11,586 nucleotides of DNA from Myxococcales bacterium. GTDB taxonomy: Bacteria; Myxococcota_A; Polyangia; Polyangiales; Houyiibacteriaceae. The stretch is taken from assembly GCA_020354595.1 (NCBI GenBank), contig CP070650.1:953546-965131 (forward strand). Reading direction: 5' to 3'. A program made the translations under genes and the position numbers. The notes below the pieces were generated by a model. The model saw only the letters and a list, made by a program, of their open reading frames with translations. It made no database searches and was not told where the DNA came from. How positions within the stretch are numbered: the stretch's first letter is position 1; each line of letters opens with the position of its first letter. Shown piece after piece: positions 9,001 to 11,586 of the stretch.

Positions 9001-9654
9001 GAATTCCAGGTGCTTGGTTACCCGATCCTCAGCATCCGGTCGATTCCGAAAGACCCCGAGTGGCTCGGGCGCTTCTATGGCGACGAGGAGGAGGACGTGC
9101 TCGACGTCAACGACGTCTGGCCTGAGAACTACTCGGCCAACTCGGCGCAAAAAGTGTGGGCAGCGAAGTTCGCCTCACGGCACCCGAACGTCGCCATCCT
9201 CGATTTGAGCAGTTTCAAGTGCGGACACGATGCGCCAACCTACGGAATCATCGACAGCATCGTTGCAAGAAGCGGCGTGCCATCCTCGTCGCTTCACGAC
9301 ATCGATGCCAACAAGCCGGGCGGCTCCATCAAGATTCGCGTCAAGACATATGCGCACTCGCTGAAGCTCCGCGAAGAGCATCTCGAAGACGTCGCCGCGC
9401 GCAAAGCCGAGCTTCAACGTCGCATCGACGAGAAGCGCCTGGAGCTCTTGCGCATGAAGCAAAAGCAGCTCGCCGCCCAGCGGCGCGCCGACCTCGGGCT
9501 CGAACGTCAAATCCACGAGCTCACGGATAGAGTGAACCAATACCGCATCGACGCGACCAAGGCCGAGGAGGACGGCCTCGCATCGAGTGCGGTATCGCAA
9601 GGTCTGATTCGTCTCGGAAGGAAAACCAAGGACGGCAAGCTCGTCCGCGTGTGA
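6058..9654 (+). CDS. Tandem acyl-CoA dehydratase activase fused to a DUF2229/2-hydroxyacyl-CoA dehydratase-like module
   Basis: A 1198-residue cytosolic protein. Activase module 1 spans about residues 3-285: phosphate loop DVGSTT at 9-14, ELGGQD at 105-110, and cluster cysteines C135 (CASGTG) and C174 (CGVFAE). Module 2 spans about 348-625: DGGST at 353-357, DIGGQD, C476 (CSAGNG) and C515 (CAVFLD). Both keep the ASKHA ATP-site loops of BadF/BadG/BcrA/BcrD/HgdC activases. A four-cysteine motif (C645, C648, C652, C675) follows. From about 766 (VGIPRVLNMY) runs a DUF2229/dehydratase-like module with C818 (DPCYPSK), C865, GRPYH at 966-970 and C1055 (KCGHDA). Residues about 1100-1172 are a charged coiled coil. 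The family couples ATP hydrolysis to low-potential electron transfer into an iron-sulfur acceptor; the substrate is unknown. I chose the ATG at 6058, because the in-frame GTG at 6013 adds 15 residues unlike the family. First gene of a two-gene operon. Confidence 0.93.
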   Translation: MDRAIVGLDVGSTTVKAVIVDPATKHIVWSDYQRHHTKQAECVLDFMVRVGQILSDMGCDDIRVFATGSGAKPLEAPLGAKFVQEVNSVTLAVETLHPDAGSVVELGGQDAKIIVFKENEKTGDKSAIASMNDKCASGTGATIDKCMIKVGMPPEETLELHFDDTHLHHVAAKCGVFAETDIVNLVKTGIPSDEIMCSLADAIVMQNLSVLTRGNTLRHKVLLLGGPNTFLPFLQECWRKRIPETWDERGYDYPKDVPIEELIPVPENAALYAAYGAVMYGMHEPAEVGVYEGLDGLRRYITEGRKERLGEAAGPPLARDEAELEKFLGAYHIPMFVEPEMTTGTVRAVIGLDGGSTSSKAVLLSEEGEVLMKAYTLSKGNPIQDAKELLAELRGRMAAKGAEIDVLGFGATGYAADVLEECVRADVNIVETVAHMMSATHYFGDVDVICDIGGQDIKVLFMENGDIKTFKLSNQCSAGNGMLLQAMADQFGLPVTEYADTAFQADLAPKFSYGCAVFLDTDRVNFQKEGFSKEELLAGLAQVLPKNVWQYVVGVPRMAALGRKFVLQGGTQYNLAAVKAQVDYIKERVPNAEVYVHPHSGEAGAIGAAMETLRVVKRRGSSTFIGLDAAIDLKYETKNDETTTCHFCANECSRTFIDAFRPDGSRSRYISGFSCEKGMVESKDAMEALVKERRKIMKAFPNLVTYEGLKAFKRVAGVKPMPEASTPLQDVKVERKFFGSIERNKFVRTFQRSSEESAKKRAQWRVGIPRVLNMYSTAPFFRTYFEVLGVRPKNIVFSDPSSEEMFAEGGKYGSVDPCYPSKVAQAHFHQLFFHKHEQSPFDAIFFPILTHVPNFVTGTVDDASCPIVAGTPDVMKAAFTKEQDYFGSRGIEYLAPAFSFAEPTLLKRDMFEAFENVLGITEDESDFAVQEGLAALERFDQDLQDKGRAILDQVEYDNKVAILVLGRPYHLDPGLHHGIPDEFQVLGYPILSIRSIPKDPEWLGRFYGDEEEDVLDVNDVWPENYSANSAQKVWAAKFASRHPNVAILDLSSFKCGHDAPTYGIIDSIVARSGVPSSSLHDIDANKPGGSIKIRVKTYAHSLKLREEHLEDVAARKAELQRRIDEKRLELLRMKQKQLAAQRRADLGLERQIHELTDRVNQYRIDATKAEEDGLASSAVSQGLIRLGRKTKDGKLVRV

Positions 9655-9659
9655 AGGGG
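9654..9659 (+). promoter_or_regulatory. Ribosome binding site of the second dehydratase-like gene
   Basis: AAGGGG begins on the last base of the activase stop and lies six bases before the ATG at 9666. It favours that ATG over the in-frame GTG at 9651, which overlaps the upstream stop as GTGA and would add only five residues. Confidence 0.7.
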
Positions 9660-9665
9660 CTAGAC

Positions 9666-11561
9666 ATGGCTGATGGTTTTGAAATCGACATCGAGAAAGA
9701 GCTCGCCGCATTCGAGGCCCAGGAGAGGGCCAAGCTCGGTCTCGACGACAAGCGCGAGCAGTGGACGGACTCGATGGTCAATCCGTTCTTTTCTGCGAGA
9801 GAACGCCCAACCACGACCATTCTGAACGGCGGTCTCACCATGGCCCACGACGAGTTCGTTGCGGCCGCGTTGAAGGGGATTGGCTACAACACGCGCTCGA
9901 TGGAATGCGCGGACATCGAGTCGCTCCGCTACGGCAAGGAGTTTGGCAACAAGGCCCAGTGCAATCCCACGTATTTCACCGTCGGCAATCTCGTCAAAGA
10001 GCTCGCGAGACTTCGCGACGAGGAGGGGCTGAGCGCGCAGGAAATCATCGACAACTACGTCTTCCTCACGGCGGGCGCGTGCGGACCTTGCCGCTTCGGC
10101 ATGTACGTGACGGAGTACCGCAAGGCGCTTCGCGACGCGGGGTTTGATGGGTTCCGTGTCGTGCTTTTTCAGCAGCAAGCGGGCTTCAAGCAGGCGACAG
10201 GCGAAGAGATCGGCCTCGTGCTCAACCCGCAGTTCTTCATGGCTCTCGCGCGCGGCTTGTTCGCGGGCGACGTGATCAACGTGTTGAGCTACCGGGTTCG
10301 GCCGTACGAGGTCGAGGAGGGGGCGACGGATCGCGCGATCGCCGAGATGAAACGCGAGGTGCAGGAAGCGCTCGAAAAGAACGAGAGCGTCCTTCGCGCC
10401 CTCTGGCGCGGGCGAAAGTACCTCCAGGCGGTCGAGATCGATCGACTTCGCCCAAAGCCCAAGGTTGCGATCATCGGCGAGTTCTGGGCGATGACCACCG
10501 AGGGCGATGGCAACTACCACCTTCAGCGCTTCGTCGAGCAGGAGGGTGGTGAAAACGACATCCAAACGCTCGTCAACTGGCTCCTCTACACGCTCTGGGA
10601 GATGCGCCACGACACGGAACGACGCATGACGCTGCGTGGCACCGACGAGTCGTACTACGGGCTCGAAGGCTCGGACGTCGGGTACAAGATGGCTGGTGTC
10701 TGGCTCGGCGAGCTCGCGCTTCGCGCCACGTTTGCCACATTCTGCGCCGTGTCGGGCCTGAAGCGGCACAAGCTCCCTGACATGGACGAAATCGCCAAGG
10801 TCGGCCACAGCTTCTACAACAATGAGCTCCGCGGTGGCGAAGGCCACATGGAGGTCGCGAAGCTCGTGCTCAATGTCGCGAAGCAAAAGGCGCACATGAC
10901 GCTCAGCGTGAAGCCGTTCGGATGCATGCCGAGCTCCGGTGTCTCCGACGGCATCCAGACCGTCATCACGGAGCTTCATCCCGACGCGATCTACTGTCCA
11001 GTGGAGACCAGCGGTGACGGCGCGGTGAACTTCTACTCACGGGTGCAGATGTACATGTTCAAGGCGCGCGAACGAGCCCGCCAGGAATATGAGAACGCGC
11101 TCGCGCACCACGGCATCACCGAGCAACAGGCGCGCGATTTCCTGCAAAGCAACCCGCGCTACACCAAGACCTTCTACAAGGCGCCGCACGTCGTTGCGGG
11201 GACCGGCGCGGACCTCATCCACGAGATCGGTCCGCTGGTCGGCAAGGGCCGCATGGGTCGCGCGAAGGTCCGCGCGGCGCGCGCCGCAGCGCGCACCAAG
11301 GGCTTCTTCACGAAGGACCTTCGAGGAGCGAAGCAGACCTACGACAAGATGGCTCCCTATTTGCCGTCGCTTGCGCGGCTTCTCTACGTCGAGCTCAAAG
11401 AAAAGGTCCCAGCCCCAAAGGAAGCCTGGCAGACGCTCATGCGCCGTGCGGTTCCGACGGCCGACGATGCCGAAGTGCCGACGAGCCACGAGTACATCCC
11501 GGCACCGACGCCACGCGCCGAGCCAGATCCGGAGACGATCCGTTTGCAGGTCGTCGGCTGA
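9666..11561 (+). CDS. 2-hydroxyacyl-CoA dehydratase-like (HGD-D/HgdB-type) iron-sulfur protein, partner of the activase
   Basis: A 631-residue soluble protein. A charged N-terminal helix (residues about 5-30) is followed by TILNGGLTMAHDEF, SLRYGKEFGNKAQCNPT (C99), GACGPCRFGMYVTEYRKAL (C139, C142), KVAIIGEFWAMTTEGDGNY and FGCMPSSGVSDGI (C420), all typical of the large CoA-dehydratase/activase-associated family. Further cysteines are C81, C360 and C444. By family analogy three of these would hold a [4Fe-4S] cluster reduced by the activase; C99, C139 or C142, and C420 are my best guess. The tail beyond about 520 is basic, then proline-rich, and looks lineage-specific. The gene starts 11 bases after the activase gene, so the two are almost certainly co-expressed and probably form a complex. 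It could be a real dehydratase or a double-cubane-type reductase; the sequence does not decide, and no substrate-specific neighbour is present. Confidence 0.92.
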   Translation: MADGFEIDIEKELAAFEAQERAKLGLDDKREQWTDSMVNPFFSARERPTTTILNGGLTMAHDEFVAAALKGIGYNTRSMECADIESLRYGKEFGNKAQCNPTYFTVGNLVKELARLRDEEGLSAQEIIDNYVFLTAGACGPCRFGMYVTEYRKALRDAGFDGFRVVLFQQQAGFKQATGEEIGLVLNPQFFMALARGLFAGDVINVLSYRVRPYEVEEGATDRAIAEMKREVQEALEKNESVLRALWRGRKYLQAVEIDRLRPKPKVAIIGEFWAMTTEGDGNYHLQRFVEQEGGENDIQTLVNWLLYTLWEMRHDTERRMTLRGTDESYYGLEGSDVGYKMAGVWLGELALRATFATFCAVSGLKRHKLPDMDEIAKVGHSFYNNELRGGEGHMEVAKLVLNVAKQKAHMTLSVKPFGCMPSSGVSDGIQTVITELHPDAIYCPVETSGDGAVNFYSRVQMYMFKARERARQEYENALAHHGITEQQARDFLQSNPRYTKTFYKAPHVVAGTGADLIHEIGPLVGKGRMGRAKVRAARAAARTKGFFTKDLRGAKQTYDKMAPYLPSLARLLYVELKEKVPAPKEAWQTLMRRAVPTADDAEVPTSHEYIPAPTPRAEPDPETIRLQVVG

Positions 11562-11586
11562 CTAGGGCTTCGCGTGTGCGGGGAGC

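Noticed and set aside
8182..9150. 322-codon minus-strand open frame
   Set aside because: Antisense to the DUF2229-like region of the activase fusion; composition is shadow-like and no motif is seen.
9660..10979. 439-codon minus-strand open frame
   Set aside because: Antisense shadow of the dehydratase-like gene, whose plus-strand protein is conserved along its length.
11562..11586. Terminator or new gene after the last stop
   Set aside because: Only 25 bases remain. No stem-loop with a T-run is visible; GGGGAG at the very end might be a ribosome site for a gene outside the window, but this cannot be tested here.

Overview
The window is a high-GC bacterial segment, fully coding apart from one ~110-base gap, with six genes in two divergent blocks. 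Nothing points to a phage, IS element, CRISPR array or RNA gene. The gene set (RecBCD-type recC, the carboxyspermidine/carboxynorspermidine polyamine route, and a very large activase/dehydratase-like protein) and the strong G/C third-position bias suggest a Myxococcota-like or other deltaproteobacterial-lineage genome. That placement is an inference; no marker gene is present.

Left block, minus strand, transcribed right to left from about 5950 to the left edge. It holds a carboxy(nor)spermidine dehydrogenase (4759-5946), a PLP carboxy(nor)spermidine decarboxylase (3608-4759, sharing one base with the gene before it), a small SRPBCC-fold protein (3058-3570), and recC (1-3053, starting 4 bases after the SRPBCC stop and running off the window with roughly 50-100 codons missing). 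The spacings (1-base overlap, 37 bases, 4 bases) look like a single operon. The first two enzymes together turn aspartate semialdehyde plus a diamine into spermidine or norspermidine. Why a lipid/ligand-binding-fold protein and a recombination helicase-nuclease subunit follow them is not explained by the sequence.

Gap 5947-6057: a divergent promoter region with a 14-bp near-palindrome and a repeated GTGACTT element, but no convincing -35/-10 pair.

Right block, plus strand. A 1198-residue protein (6058-9654) contains two complete ASKHA-type activase modules in tandem, a four-cysteine motif, a DUF2229/2-hydroxyacyl-CoA-dehydratase-like module and a coiled-coil tail. Eleven bases later comes a 631-residue dehydratase-like protein (9666-11561). 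Together they look like a two-polypeptide version of the ATP-driven reductase plus iron-sulfur acceptor machines typified by 2-hydroxyglutaryl-CoA dehydratase and the double-cubane cluster proteins. The substrate cannot be read from the sequence. This pair is the least characterised and most interesting part of the window. The last 25 bases (11562-11586) hold no gene or terminator that I can see.
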